This document shows, piece after piece, positions 1 to 8,900 of a stretch of DNA of 34,530 bases. The notes beneath the pieces are model-generated. The model was not told where the DNA came from. It saw only the letters and a list, made by a program, of their open reading frames with translations, and made no database searches. The number at the start of each line of letters is the position of its first letter. Position 1 is the stretch's first letter. Origin of the DNA: Paraburkholderia translucens. Lineage in GTDB: Bacteria; Pseudomonadota; Gammaproteobacteria; Burkholderiales; Burkholderiaceae. The stretch lies in the NCBI RefSeq assembly GCF_020881035.1, contig NZ_JAJITC010000030.1:1-34530 (forward strand), written 5' to 3'. The position numbers and the translations under genes are program-made.

Positions 1-169
1 GATGGGCGTGCCGACCGCGATGTTCACGCCGCTGTTCGTGATCTCGCGTACGGCCGGCTGGAGCGCGCACATCATCGAGCAGCGCGTCGACAACAAGATC
101 ATTCGGCCGAGCGCGAACTACACCGGACCCGAGAATTTAAAGTACGTGCCGCTAAATAGGAGAAAATAG
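1..169 (+). CDS. prpC: 2-methylcitrate synthase, C-terminal end (partial)
   Basis: Only the last 55 codons or so lie in the window; the reading frame runs in from the left edge and stops at TAG 167-169. PrpC condenses propionyl-CoA with oxaloacetate to 2-methylcitrate, the first committed step of the methylcitrate cycle. The fragment has the C-terminal signature of PrpC-type citrate synthases: a FTPLF motif, SRTAGW, then HIIEQR and DNKIIRPSANY followed by TGPE. Ordinary GltA-type citrate synthases differ at these places, so PrpC is preferred. The downstream prpD supports the call. prpB, expected upstream in many beta-proteobacteria, is not visible. Confidence 0.88.
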   Translation, partial: MGVPTAMFTPLFVISRTAGWSAHIIEQRVDNKIIRPSANYTGPENLKYVPLNRRK

Positions 170-271
170 CGGTCGCTGTGCGCTCCACAGCGCGTGCAGT
201 TCAACCCGCGCGGCCGCCGGACCGGCCGTCCGCGCACTGTTTAACGGATTTTAGATAGAAAGGTTTTCTCC

Positions 272-775
272 ATGAAAAAGCTGATGATCGCCGCCATGAT
301 TGGCGCCCTGTCCACGACGATGCTGTCCGTCGCGACTGACGCCGCTGCTGCGGACACGGCCACTACCACCACGAAGAAGGCTACGGCAAAGCGCCCGGAG
401 CCGAAGCGTCTCGTCAAGCGCAAGGCGAATCCGGTGAAGGAAGCGAAGGTCGATCCGATCCCGGAAGGCGCTGAAAAGTGGTCGTGCAAGGACGGTCTTG
501 CTTTCGAAATGAAAGGCGACATGAGGCGTGACCAGATCGTCGTGGTTCATTGGGCGAACAAGAACTACAACCTGCCGCGCGAATCGACCACGACGGGCGC
601 CGACCGCTTCCACGACGCGGCATCCGGTATGGACCTGGTCGTGATCCCGACGAAGGCCATGCTGTTCCAGGACAAGGACAGCTCGCGTCTCGCAGACGAG
701 TGCAAGACGGTCGCGATGGAACAGGGCGCGCCGGCGGCAACGCAATCGAACGCGATCGACAAGACCGGCAACTGA
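272..775 (+). CDS. exported protein resembling C-type lysozyme inhibitors (MliC-like)
   Basis: A 167-residue protein with an N-terminal signal peptide (MKK, hydrophobic stretch to about residue 22, then AAA-ADT), so probably periplasmic. A Lys/Arg-rich linker spans about residues 34-62. The C-terminal part carries W-x-C-x-D-G, a K-x-Y-x-L-P strand, a TTGA-x-R-F turn and a closing E-C-K. This is the order seen in the small beta-barrel of MliC/PliC lysozyme inhibitors, with two cysteines placed to form a disulfide. The match is by pattern only, and the SGxxxWWxK-type loop is not clearly present. The start follows AAAGG at 8-nt spacing. It lies 102 bp after prpC and 26 bp before prpD on the same strand, so it is probably co-transcribed, an odd place for an envelope protein. 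Confidence is high that it is a gene and moderate on family. Confidence 0.72.
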   Translation: MKKLMIAAMIGALSTTMLSVATDAAAADTATTTTKKATAKRPEPKRLVKRKANPVKEAKVDPIPEGAEKWSCKDGLAFEMKGDMRRDQIVVVHWANKNYNLPRESTTTGADRFHDAASGMDLVVIPTKAMLFQDKDSSRLADECKTVAMEQGAPAATQSNAIDKTGN

Positions 776-801
776 TCCTTGCCGCCAGGGAAGGCCTTCC
801 G

Positions 802-2253
802 ATGTCCGCCCCGCTCTCCAACGTACGACCTGACCCGGACGCTGTCCTGGTCGATATCGTCGACTACGTGCTGGACTACCGGATCGACAGCGCGCTCGCG
901 CTGGAAACGGCGCGGTATTGTCTGATCGACACGCTCGGTTGCGGACTCGAGGCGCTGACCTACCCAGCCTGCACCAAGCTGATGGGACCGATCGTGGCAG
1001 GCACGATCGTCCCCAACGGCGCGAAGGTGCCGGGCACGTCGTTCCAGCTGGACCCGGTTCAGGCCGCTTTCAACATCGGCGCGATGATCCGCTGGCTAGA
1101 TTTCAACGACACCTGGCTCGCCGCCGAATGGGGTCATCCGTCGGACAACCTCGGCGGAATTCTCGCGACAGCCGACTGGCTCTCGCGCACTGCCATCGCA
1201 GCGGGCAAAGCGCCGCTGACGATGAAAGACGTCCTGATCGCCATGATCAAGGCGCACGAAATTCAAGGCTGCATCGCGCTCGAGAACTCGTTCAACAAGG
1301 TCGGGCTCGATCATGTGCTTCTCGTCAAGCTCGCGTCGACCGCGGTGGTCGGCCAACTGATCGGCCTCACGCGCGACGAGCTGATCAACGCGGTATCGCA
1401 GTCGCTCGTCGATGGGCAGGCGCTGCGCACCTACCGCCATGCGCCGAACACGGGTTCACGCAAATCATGGGCCGCCGGCGACGCGACCTCGCGCGCGGTG
1501 CGCCTCGCGCTGATCTCGAAGACCGGCGAGATGGGCTATCCGTCGGTGCTCAGCGCGAAAACGTGGGGCTTCTACGATGTGCTGTTCAACGGCAACGCGT
1601 TCCGGTTTCAGCGTCCGTACGGCTCGTACGTAATGGAAAACGTGCTGTTCAAGATTTCGTTTCCGGCCGAGTTCCACGCGCAGACCGCCGTGGAAGCCGC
1701 ACTCGCGCTGCATGCGCAACTTGCCGCGCAGGGCCGTCGCATCGAAGACATTCGCCGCATCACGATTCGCACGCACGAAGCGGCGATTCGTATCATCGAT
1801 AAGAAAGGTCCGCTGAACAATCCGGCCGACCGCGATCATTGCATCCAGTACATGATCGCGGTGCCGCTGATTTTCGGCCGTCTTACCGCCGCTGATTACG
1901 AAGATTCAGTGGCGCGGGACGCACGTATCGATGCGTTGCGCGCGAAGATGGAATGCGTCGAAGACGCGCAGTTCACGAAGGATTATCACGACCCGGAGAA
2001 GCGTTCGATCGCTAATGCACTGACGATCGAATTCGACGACGGGTCGAAGCTGGGCGAAGTCGTAGTCGAATACCCGATCGGTCATAAGCGCCGTCGCGAA
2101 GACGGAATTCCGTTGCTGGTCGAGAAGTTCAGGACCAACCTCGCGCGGCGCTTTCCGGTCAAGCAGCAGCAGGCGATTCTCGGCGTATCGCTCGATCAGG
2201 CCAGGCTCGAAGCGACGCCGGTCAATGAATACATCGATCTGTACGTCATCTAG
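802..2253 (+). CDS. prpD: 2-methylcitrate dehydratase (MmgE/PrpD family)
   Basis: A 483-residue protein of the usual PrpD length. PrpD removes water from 2-methylcitrate to give 2-methyl-cis-aconitate, without an iron-sulfur cluster, in the cytoplasm. Recognisable blocks are ARYCLIDTLGCGL near residue 35, the LDFNDTW segment near 100, GHPSDNLGG just after it, and TRKSWAAGDA-type residues near 220 (here GSRKSWAAGDA). The ATG at 802 is chosen because a GGGAAGG ribosome site lies 7 nt upstream. The frame is open further left, but that would overlap the preceding gene. It sits 42 bp before acnA, and the pair can perform the dehydratase and hydratase steps together. Confidence 0.94.
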   Translation: MSAPLSNVRPDPDAVLVDIVDYVLDYRIDSALALETARYCLIDTLGCGLEALTYPACTKLMGPIVAGTIVPNGAKVPGTSFQLDPVQAAFNIGAMIRWLDFNDTWLAAEWGHPSDNLGGILATADWLSRTAIAAGKAPLTMKDVLIAMIKAHEIQGCIALENSFNKVGLDHVLLVKLASTAVVGQLIGLTRDELINAVSQSLVDGQALRTYRHAPNTGSRKSWAAGDATSRAVRLALISKTGEMGYPSVLSAKTWGFYDVLFNGNAFRFQRPYGSYVMENVLFKISFPAEFHAQTAVEAALALHAQLAAQGRRIEDIRRITIRTHEAAIRIIDKKGPLNNPADRDHCIQYMIAVPLIFGRLTAADYEDSVARDARIDALRAKMECVEDAQFTKDYHDPEKRSIANALTIEFDDGSKLGEVVVEYPIGHKRRREDGIPLLVEKFRTNLARRFPVKQQQAILGVSLDQARLEATPVNEYIDLYVI

Positions 2254-2295
2254 GCTAAGTACTGTAGTTCCGCGATCCAAACCAAGGAAAACACC

Positions 2296-5010
2296 ATGGC
2301 CCACAACCTCCACAAAACGCTCAAGGAATTCGACAGCGGTTCCGGCAAAGGCAAGTTCTACTCCCTGCCGCAACTCGGCAAGGCACTGAACCTCAAGATC
2401 GACCGCCTGCCGGTTTCGATCCGTATCGTGCTGGAATCGGTGCTGCGCAACTACGACGGCAAGAAGATCGCCGAAGAACACATCACGCAACTCGCGAACT
2501 GGAAGCCGAACGCAGCGCGCGTCGACGAAATCCCGTTCGTCGTGTCGCGCGTCGTGCTGCAGGACTTCACCGGCGTGCCGCTGCTCGCCGATATCGCTGC
2601 GATGCGCGGCGTCGCGAAGGCCGTCGGCAAGAACCCGAAGTCAATCGAGCCGCTCGTGCCGGTCGATCTCGTCGTCGACCACTCGGTGCAGGTCGATCAC
2701 TTCCGCGAGAAGAACGCGCTCGACCTGAACATGAAGCTGGAATTCCAGCGCAACAACGAGCGCTACCAGTTCATGAAGTGGGGCATGCAGGCGTTCGACA
2801 CGTTCAAGGTCGTGCCGCCGGGCGTCGGCATCGTTCACCAGGTGAACCTCGAGTACCTCGCACGCGGCGTGCACAAGAAGGCCGACGGCGCGGACACCTT
2901 GTACTACCCCGATTCGCTGGTCGGCACGGACAGCCACACGACGATGATCAACGGCATCGGCGTGGTCGGTTGGGGCGTGGGCGGTATCGAAGCTGAAGCG
3001 GGCATGCTCGGCCAGCCGGTGTACTTCCTGACGCCGGACGTCGTCGGTGTGAACCTGAAGGGCAGGCTGCGCGAAGGCGTGACCGCAACCGACCTCGTAC
3101 TGACGATCACCGAACTGCTGCGTAAGGAGAAGGTCGTCGGCAAGTTCGTCGAGTTCTTCGGCGAAGGCACGCGTTCTCTGTCGCTGCCGGACCGCGCGAC
3201 GATCGGCAACATGGCGCCGGAATATGGCGCGACGATGGGCTTCTTCCCGGTCGACGAAAAGACCATCGACTACTTCAAGGGCACGGGCCGTACCGACGCG
3301 GAAATTTCCGCGTTCGAAAACTACTTCAAGGCGCAGAATCTGTTCGGCATTCCGGACGAAGGCGACATCGATTACACGAAGGTCGTCACGCTGGATCTCG
3401 GCACGGTCGCGCCGTCGCTGGCAGGCCCGAAGCGTCCGCAGGACCGCATCGAAATCGGCCACGTGAAATCGACCTTCATCGACCTGTTCTCGAAGCCGGT
3501 CGCCGAAAACGGCTTCGCGAAGAAAAGCGGCGATCTCGACGCGCAATACAAGACGAGCAACGGTATCGACGTGAAGAACGGCGACGTGCTGATCGCCGCG
3601 ATCACGTCGTGCACGAATACGTCGAACCCGAGCGTGCTGCTCGCCGCCGGTCTGCTCGCGAAGAAGGCTGTCGAAGCTGGCCTGACGGTCGCTCCGCACA
3701 TCAAGACGTCGCTGGCACCGGGATCGCGTGTCGTCACCGAGTACCTGACGAAGACCGACCTGCTGAAGTACCTCGACAAGCTCGGCTTCACGCTCGCCGC
3801 GTACGGCTGCACGACCTGTATCGGTAATGCGGGCGACCTGACGCCGGAACTGAACGAAGCGATCACGAAGAACGACATCGTCGCGGCAGCCGTGCTGTCG
3901 GGCAACCGAAACTTCGAAGCGCGTATTCACCCGAACATCCGCGCGAACTTCCTCGCGTCGCCGCCGCTCGTCGTCGCGTACGCGATCGCTGGCAACATCA
4001 CGCGCGACCTGATGACCGAGCCGGTCGGCAAGGGCAAGGGCGGCAAGGACATCTATCTCGGCGACATCTGGCCGACCAGCGAAGAAGTCAACGCGCTGCT
4101 CAAGTACGCGCTCGATGCCGACGCGTTCCGCAAGAATTACTCGCAGCTGACGAAGAAGGGCGACCTGTGGAGCAAGATCGAGGGCGAGGAAGGTCAGGTC
4201 TACGACTGGCCGAAGTCGACCTACATCGCCGAACCGCCGTTCTTCGGCAAGGACTTCTCGATGACGCCGGCTTCCGGCATCGCGCCGGTCAAGGGCGCCC
4301 GCGCACTGGGCATTTTTGGTGATTCGGTCACGACCGACCACATCAGCCCGGCCGGCTCGATCAAGGAAGACTCGCCGGCAGGCCGCTGGCTGAAGGAAAA
4401 CGGCGTGCAGAAGGCCGACTTCAACAGCTACGGCTCGCGCCGCGGCAACCACGACGTGATGATGCGCGGCACCTTCGCGAACGTCCGTATCAAGAACCTG
4501 ATGATCCCGGCGAAGGCGGATGGCACGCGCGTCGAAGGCGGTCTGACGATTCACCAGCCGAGCGGCGAACAATTGTCGATCTACGACGCGGCGATGAAGT
4601 ACATCGATGCCGGCACGCCGACCATCGTGTTCGCAGGCGAAGAGTACGGTACGGGCTCGTCGCGCGACTGGGCGGCCAAGGGTACGCAACTGTTGGGCGT
4701 GAAAGCCGTGGTCGCGCGCAGCTTCGAACGGATCCATCGTTCGAACCTCGTCGGCATGGGCGTTCTGCCGCTGCAGTTCAAGGGCTCGGACAGCGTGCAG
4801 TCGCTCGGCATCACCGGCGAAGAGACGTACGACATCGAGGGTCTCGGCGACGACTTCAAGCCGCAACAGGAAGTCACGCTCGTGATCCACGGCAAGGATG
4901 GTGACAAGCGTGTTCCGGTGCTGCTGCGTATCGACACGCCGATCGAAGTCGACTACTACAAGCACGGCGGGATTCTGCCGTTCGTGCTGCGCTCTCTGCT
5001 GGCTGCTTGA
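2296..5010 (+). CDS. acnA: aconitate hydratase, AcnA type
   Basis: A 904-residue single-chain aconitase of the AcnA/IRP family. It interconverts citrate and isocitrate and can hydrate 2-methyl-cis-aconitate to 2-methylisocitrate after PrpD. The three [4Fe-4S] ligands are visible as Cys439 (TSCTNTSNP) and Cys505 and Cys508 (YGCTTCIGN). The substrate loop SHTTMINGIGVVGWGVGG is near residue 215, and the swivel domain begins FGDSVTTDHISPAG with the GSSRDWAAKG loop near residue 791. The start follows AAGGA at good spacing. The sequence is AcnA-like, not clearly AcnD, and no prpF follows, so this operon uses the PrpD plus aconitase arrangement instead of AcnD plus PrpF. A terminator follows 72 bp after the stop. 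Confidence 0.96.
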   Translation: MAHNLHKTLKEFDSGSGKGKFYSLPQLGKALNLKIDRLPVSIRIVLESVLRNYDGKKIAEEHITQLANWKPNAARVDEIPFVVSRVVLQDFTGVPLLADIAAMRGVAKAVGKNPKSIEPLVPVDLVVDHSVQVDHFREKNALDLNMKLEFQRNNERYQFMKWGMQAFDTFKVVPPGVGIVHQVNLEYLARGVHKKADGADTLYYPDSLVGTDSHTTMINGIGVVGWGVGGIEAEAGMLGQPVYFLTPDVVGVNLKGRLREGVTATDLVLTITELLRKEKVVGKFVEFFGEGTRSLSLPDRATIGNMAPEYGATMGFFPVDEKTIDYFKGTGRTDAEISAFENYFKAQNLFGIPDEGDIDYTKVVTLDLGTVAPSLAGPKRPQDRIEIGHVKSTFIDLFSKPVAENGFAKKSGDLDAQYKTSNGIDVKNGDVLIAAITSCTNTSNPSVLLAAGLLAKKAVEAGLTVAPHIKTSLAPGSRVVTEYLTKTDLLKYLDKLGFTLAAYGCTTCIGNAGDLTPELNEAITKNDIVAAAVLSGNRNFEARIHPNIRANFLASPPLVVAYAIAGNITRDLMTEPVGKGKGGKDIYLGDIWPTSEEVNALLKYALDADAFRKNYSQLTKKGDLWSKIEGEEGQVYDWPKSTYIAEPPFFGKDFSMTPASGIAPVKGARALGIFGDSVTTDHISPAGSIKEDSPAGRWLKENGVQKADFNSYGSRRGNHDVMMRGTFANVRIKNLMIPAKADGTRVEGGLTIHQPSGEQLSIYDAAMKYIDAGTPTIVFAGEEYGTGSSRDWAAKGTQLLGVKAVVARSFERIHRSNLVGMGVLPLQFKGSDSVQSLGITGEETYDIEGLGDDFKPQQEVTLVIHGKDGDKRVPVLLRIDTPIEVDYYKHGGILPFVLRSLLAA

Positions 5011-5081
5011 TCCAGGCGGCTGCGCAAACAGCCTCGCTGTTTTGCAGGGGCTGCGTCCTGTGGAGGGCGCAGCCGACTTTG

Positions 5082-5109
5082 AAGCCCGACCTCAGGTCGG
5101 GCTTTTTTT
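5082..5109 (+). terminator. intrinsic terminator of the prpC-prpD-acnA operon
   Basis: A perfect 10-bp stem (AAGCCCGACC pairing with GGTCGGGCTT) with a 3-nt TCA loop is followed directly by a run of seven T. This is a strong Rho-independent terminator on the + strand. Confidence 0.93.
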
Positions 5110-5175
5110 CGGTTCGTCAGAGATTCGCGGGAAGGCGAATTTAAAAGGGTCGCCCGGAGCGCCGACCGTCAATGC

Positions 5176-5619
5176 TCAGTGACTTTCGCCGTCTTCGTCG
5201 ACGGCCGGCTCGGTGACTGGCGATGGCTCAATGGCCGGCTCTGCGGAAACCGCCGTTGGTTTCTCCTCATCCGCAGGTTCGCCGGCATCCGCCTCCGCGC
5301 TTTCAGCCACCGCAGCATCCGCAACGTCGTCTGACTCAGCTACCGCCTCGTCCGCAACATCGGCTGACTCCGCTACGGCCTCCTCCGCAGCGTCGTCTGA
5401 CTCCGCTACCGTCTCCTCCGCAGCGTCGTCTGACTCAGCTGCCGCCTCCTCCGCAGCGTCGTCTGACTCAGCTACCGTCTCATCCGCAGCGTCGTCTGAT
5501 TCAGCTACTGCTGCATCCGCAACGTCGCCTGACGCATCGGGCTCCTGGATTGACTCGTCGGTCGGCGTCGCAACAATCTCATCTGGCACGCCAGCCGTGC
5601 CGTCGTCGTTCGTAGTCAT
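5176..5619 (-). CDS. acidic Ala/Glu/Asp-rich repeat protein, function unknown
   Basis: A 147-residue, strongly acidic protein with no signal peptide or membrane segment, so presumably cytoplasmic and largely disordered. The middle (residues 31-107) is seven copies of an 11-residue unit of the form DDAAEEAVAES. The tail is rich in Glu, Pro and Ala. I do not recognise a family. The start at 5619 is preferred to an in-frame ATG at 5631 because GAGGA lies 5 nt before it, whereas 5631 has no ribosome site. The opposite strand is also open here and would encode a Ser/Ala repeat. The minus reading is favoured by its ribosome site and by the sensible non-repeat ends. It converges on acnA. Confidence 0.62.
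   Translation of the reverse strand: MTTNDDGTAGVPDEIVATPTDESIQEPDASGDVADAAVAESDDAADETVAESDDAAEEAAAESDDAAEETVAESDDAAEEAVAESADVADEAVAESDDVADAAVAESAEADAGEPADEEKPTAVSAEPAIEPSPVTEPAVDEDGESH
5299..5529 (-). repeat. 33-bp tandem repeat, seven copies, within the acidic protein gene
   Basis: Seven consecutive 33-bp units fill this 231-bp interval. Each encodes 11 residues, and most carry the core CCGCAGCGTCGTCTGA (+ strand). Because the unit length is a multiple of three, gain or loss of copies keeps the frame. Confidence 0.9.
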
Positions 5620-5975
5620 CGAAATCCTCATAAGGTCGAGTTATTGGTAGAAACCCCCAAGGATTCCCAATGAAATGTGCGTCGCCAACGGTCGACTTTT
5701 TTATCGCAGGCAGCGTGCCCGGCGTGGGAGAGCACATAGTCTCACATGAGTACCCCGACGATGAATCACGGCATCGATGCATTCGATTTGGTTTTGTTCG
5801 CAAGCGAACACATCGCGTGACTCGCACAGAACCCTGAGTGTTCGACCCGAACGTCTGCTTCGTGAAGCGCAGGCGAGACTCCGTATGCCGCCGCTCGAGG
5901 GCCGATGTCGCGGTCCCCGGAAATCCGCGAAGAGCTTTCTCTCATGAGCCCGCAGTCACGGTCCGCGCGCCGCCA
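5620..5975. other. 356-bp intergenic region, no gene supported
   Basis: It holds the upstream region of the acidic repeat gene and the downstream end of the DUF748 gene. Short open frames here have unlikely Arg/Cys-rich compositions and no ribosome sites. The only clear structure is an inverted repeat at 5795-5810 (TGTTCGC, AA, GCGAACA) without a T-run on either side. No confident promoter was found. Confidence 0.5.
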
Positions 5976-8900
5976 TCACTTCAACCCGAAATCGACCCGC
6001 GTCGTTGCGCCCTTGTCCTTGATGTCGTCGGCATTCATCTTCGGCGCGACGATAAACACGCGGCTGCTGTCGATCTTGCCTTCCAGGTACTGTTGCACGC
6101 TTTGCGCGCGCTGCTGTGCGAGTTGCCGCAGGCTGGCCTCGTCGATCGGCGCGTTGGCCGCGAGCGCGCCCTTCATGTCGTCGTCGGGCAGCGTCTTCGT
6201 CATACCGATGAAGTTGCGCGGCTTCTTGAAGTCGGCCGACTTGTAGGCCTTGTTCAGATATTTGTCGTAATCCTGCTGATCGACCTTGACCGTCGACACA
6301 TCGACGCTCTCGCCGTTGCCCACCATGTCCTTGATCTTCTGCCGCTTGACCATCTGATCGACGTACTGCGAGCGCAGCGCCGGCTCGTCGACCTTCGGAT
6401 CGACGCGGCCGATCAGATCCATGCGGATCGACGGCTTGTCGGCGAGCGCCTTCACGATCGTGTCGAGCTTCTGCTTGTCGGCGTCGGTGAGCGTGGCCGA
6501 GCCCGCCTCGAATTCGACGTAGCCGAGTTCCTCGCCCTTGCCGCCGAACGCGTGCGCGATCAGCGTGAACGGCGCGGTCACCGCCTTTTCAAGCAGATTG
6601 AGCACCGCATGCCAGATCAGCCCGCCGATGCTGAACTCGGGGTTCGACAGCGAGCCGGAGACCGGCAGGTTCACGTCGATCTCGCCGCGCGAGTTCTTGA
6701 GCAGCGAGATCGCAAAACGCACCGGCAGCTTGGTCGCGGTGTCGTTGTCGATGTGATCGCCGAAGGTGAGCTGATCGATGAAAAGGTGATTGTTCGCGTC
6801 CAGCTGATCGTTATCGAGCTTGTAGTGCAGATCGACGTTGAGTTTGCCCTTCGTGATCGGGTAGCCGGCGTATTTCGCCGAATACGGTGTCAGGTTGGTC
6901 AGCTCGATGTCGTGGGCGGTCGCGGTCAGATCGAGCGCCGGCTTCGCGATCAGCGGGTTGACGGTGCCGCGGATCGTCAGCGGACCGTTGGCCGCGAGTT
7001 TCGCGGCGACGTCGACCGGCGCGGGGGTGGTCGATTCCGTGCCGAACGCGCCGATCGTGCCCTGAATGTCGACGAGATTCGCCGTGTAGTTCGGCTTGAT
7101 GAAGTTGTCGGTGTAGGTCACGCGGCCCTGCTGCAACACGAGTTGTCCGAAGTGCAGCTTCAGCGGGCTCTTGGGCGGCGTCGCGGCAGTGGCGGTGGCG
7201 ACCGGTCTGGGCGCTGTGCCCGGCGATGCAGCGGATGCGGCTTTCGGCGCAGAGGCCGCGACCGCTTCGGACACCGCCTCCGGCGTCAGCGGAATGGGAT
7301 GCCCCTCGCTCTCGTGCGCGACCAGATCCTTGAGATTCAGCTTGCCTTGCGCGTCGAGCAGCACGCGCCCATAGAACTTCGAGAATGTCACGCGGCTCGC
7401 GTCAACCACGGTGCCGTGCTCGTCGTAATCGGCCTTCAGGTTCGTGAGCGCAAACGAGCCCCAGCCGGCGAACGGGGCCGACGTCAACTTATCGATCATG
7501 CGCACGGCGACGAGCGCCATGTCGCCGCGATAGTTCGCTTTAAGCGACTTCCCCTGGATGACCGAGAGATCGCCGTTCGCGTTCAGCAGCGCGCTCGCGA
7601 GCGTCGCGTTCAGGTTGCCGCCGAAGTACGGCTCGAACGCGGCCGCGTCGAGCTGGTTGGCGTTGATCTTGACCGCCAGCTTCAGCGGCGTGGCGGTCAC
7701 GTCGCCCTTCACGGCCAGCGTGCCCTTTTTGTTCAACGTTGCCTGCAGATCGACGGGCAACGCAAGGCTCAGGTCGTCGCTGATCTGCCGCACCTTCAAC
7801 TGCACCGGCGTAAAGCTCAGTTTGACCGGCTGCGGCAGCGTGTTGTCGGTGAAATCGGCGCTCGCGTCTTTGAGCGTCAATTCACCGATCCTGTAGCGCC
7901 ACGCAGGGCCCTCGGCCTGTGCTTTTTTCGCCGCGTGAATCGCGGTGCGCTGCGTCGCCTCCTGATGCGTACCGGCGAGCGCGTTCAGATTGATGCTGCC
8001 GTCCTTCAAACGTTGCGCGTCGATCGCGAGGCCCGTTGCGTCGACGCTCGTCACCTCGGCCGTGCGCGCCGCAACGTCCACCTGCTTGACGACCACGGTG
8101 CCCTGCGCGAGCGAGATCACCGGCGTCTTGTCGCCGCGTGCCGCGAGCTTCAGCGCCTGCATGTCCAGTTGCGTGTCCGCGACCGTCAGGGCCATCGGCG
8201 ACTTCGACCAGTTCGCGTCGATGTTCGTGGTCGCGGACAGCTTGCCGTCGAGCGCTTGCGCGGACGTCGCGGTGTCGAGATACGGCTGCCACGGCGGCAG
8301 CTTCAGCGACTTCAGATCGAGCTTCGCGCTCGCGGTCTTCGCCGCGAGGCCGACCGTGCCGTCGGCGGCGAGCGAACCGGCGCCGTCCTTCAGGTTCGTG
8401 TTCAGCGTGTAGTGCGCGGGAGTTGATGCGAGCGTCGAGAAATCGGTCAGCGTGACCGCGAGGTTTTGCAGGCCCGTTTCGACCGGACGCGCCGCGGCTT
8501 CGTCGCGCAAGTTCACCGTGCCGTCGTCGAGCGTGAAGCGTTTGATCGCGACGTCGAACGGCGGGGCCGCTTTTTCGGCGGCGGTTTTGGCGTTGGCGTT
8601 GGCATTGGCGTCTGCGGTTTCCTTCGCCGCCGTTTTTTCCGGCGCGCTAGCGAACATATGCTCGACGCTCAATACGCCATCCTTGTCGCGCGCGAGACTC
8701 GCGCTCGGCGCGTTGATGCGGATTTCGTCGAAGTGATAGACGCTCTTCAACGGCTCGAGCGATGCCGCCGCCACATGCACCGCGCGCGCCGCGAAGAACG
8801 GCGCCTTGCCCTGATCCTGCACGTTGACTTCGTTCAGGTCCACGGTGCCGGCGACGCGTAGCAACGGCGTATCGTTCGTCATCACGAAGTTCAGCTTCAG

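Noticed and set aside
2641..4965. Long open frame on the - strand (774 codons) opposite acnA
   Set aside because: Arg/His/Val-rich translation without motifs; an antisense shadow of a well-supported gene in GC-rich DNA.
5213..5650. Ser/Ala/Thr repeat protein on the + strand over the 33-bp repeats
   Set aside because: Lacks a good ribosome site and directly follows the acnA terminator; the minus reading has GAGGA at 5-nt spacing. Not excluded completely.
5795..5810. Inverted repeat TGTTCGC-AA-GCGAACA as a terminator
   Set aside because: The loop is only 2 nt and no T-run follows on either strand; kept only as a note in the gap description.
5838..8426. Long open frame on the + strand (862 codons) opposite the DUF748 gene
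   Set aside because: Arg-rich, no domain signature, no ribosome site; shadow of the minus-strand gene.
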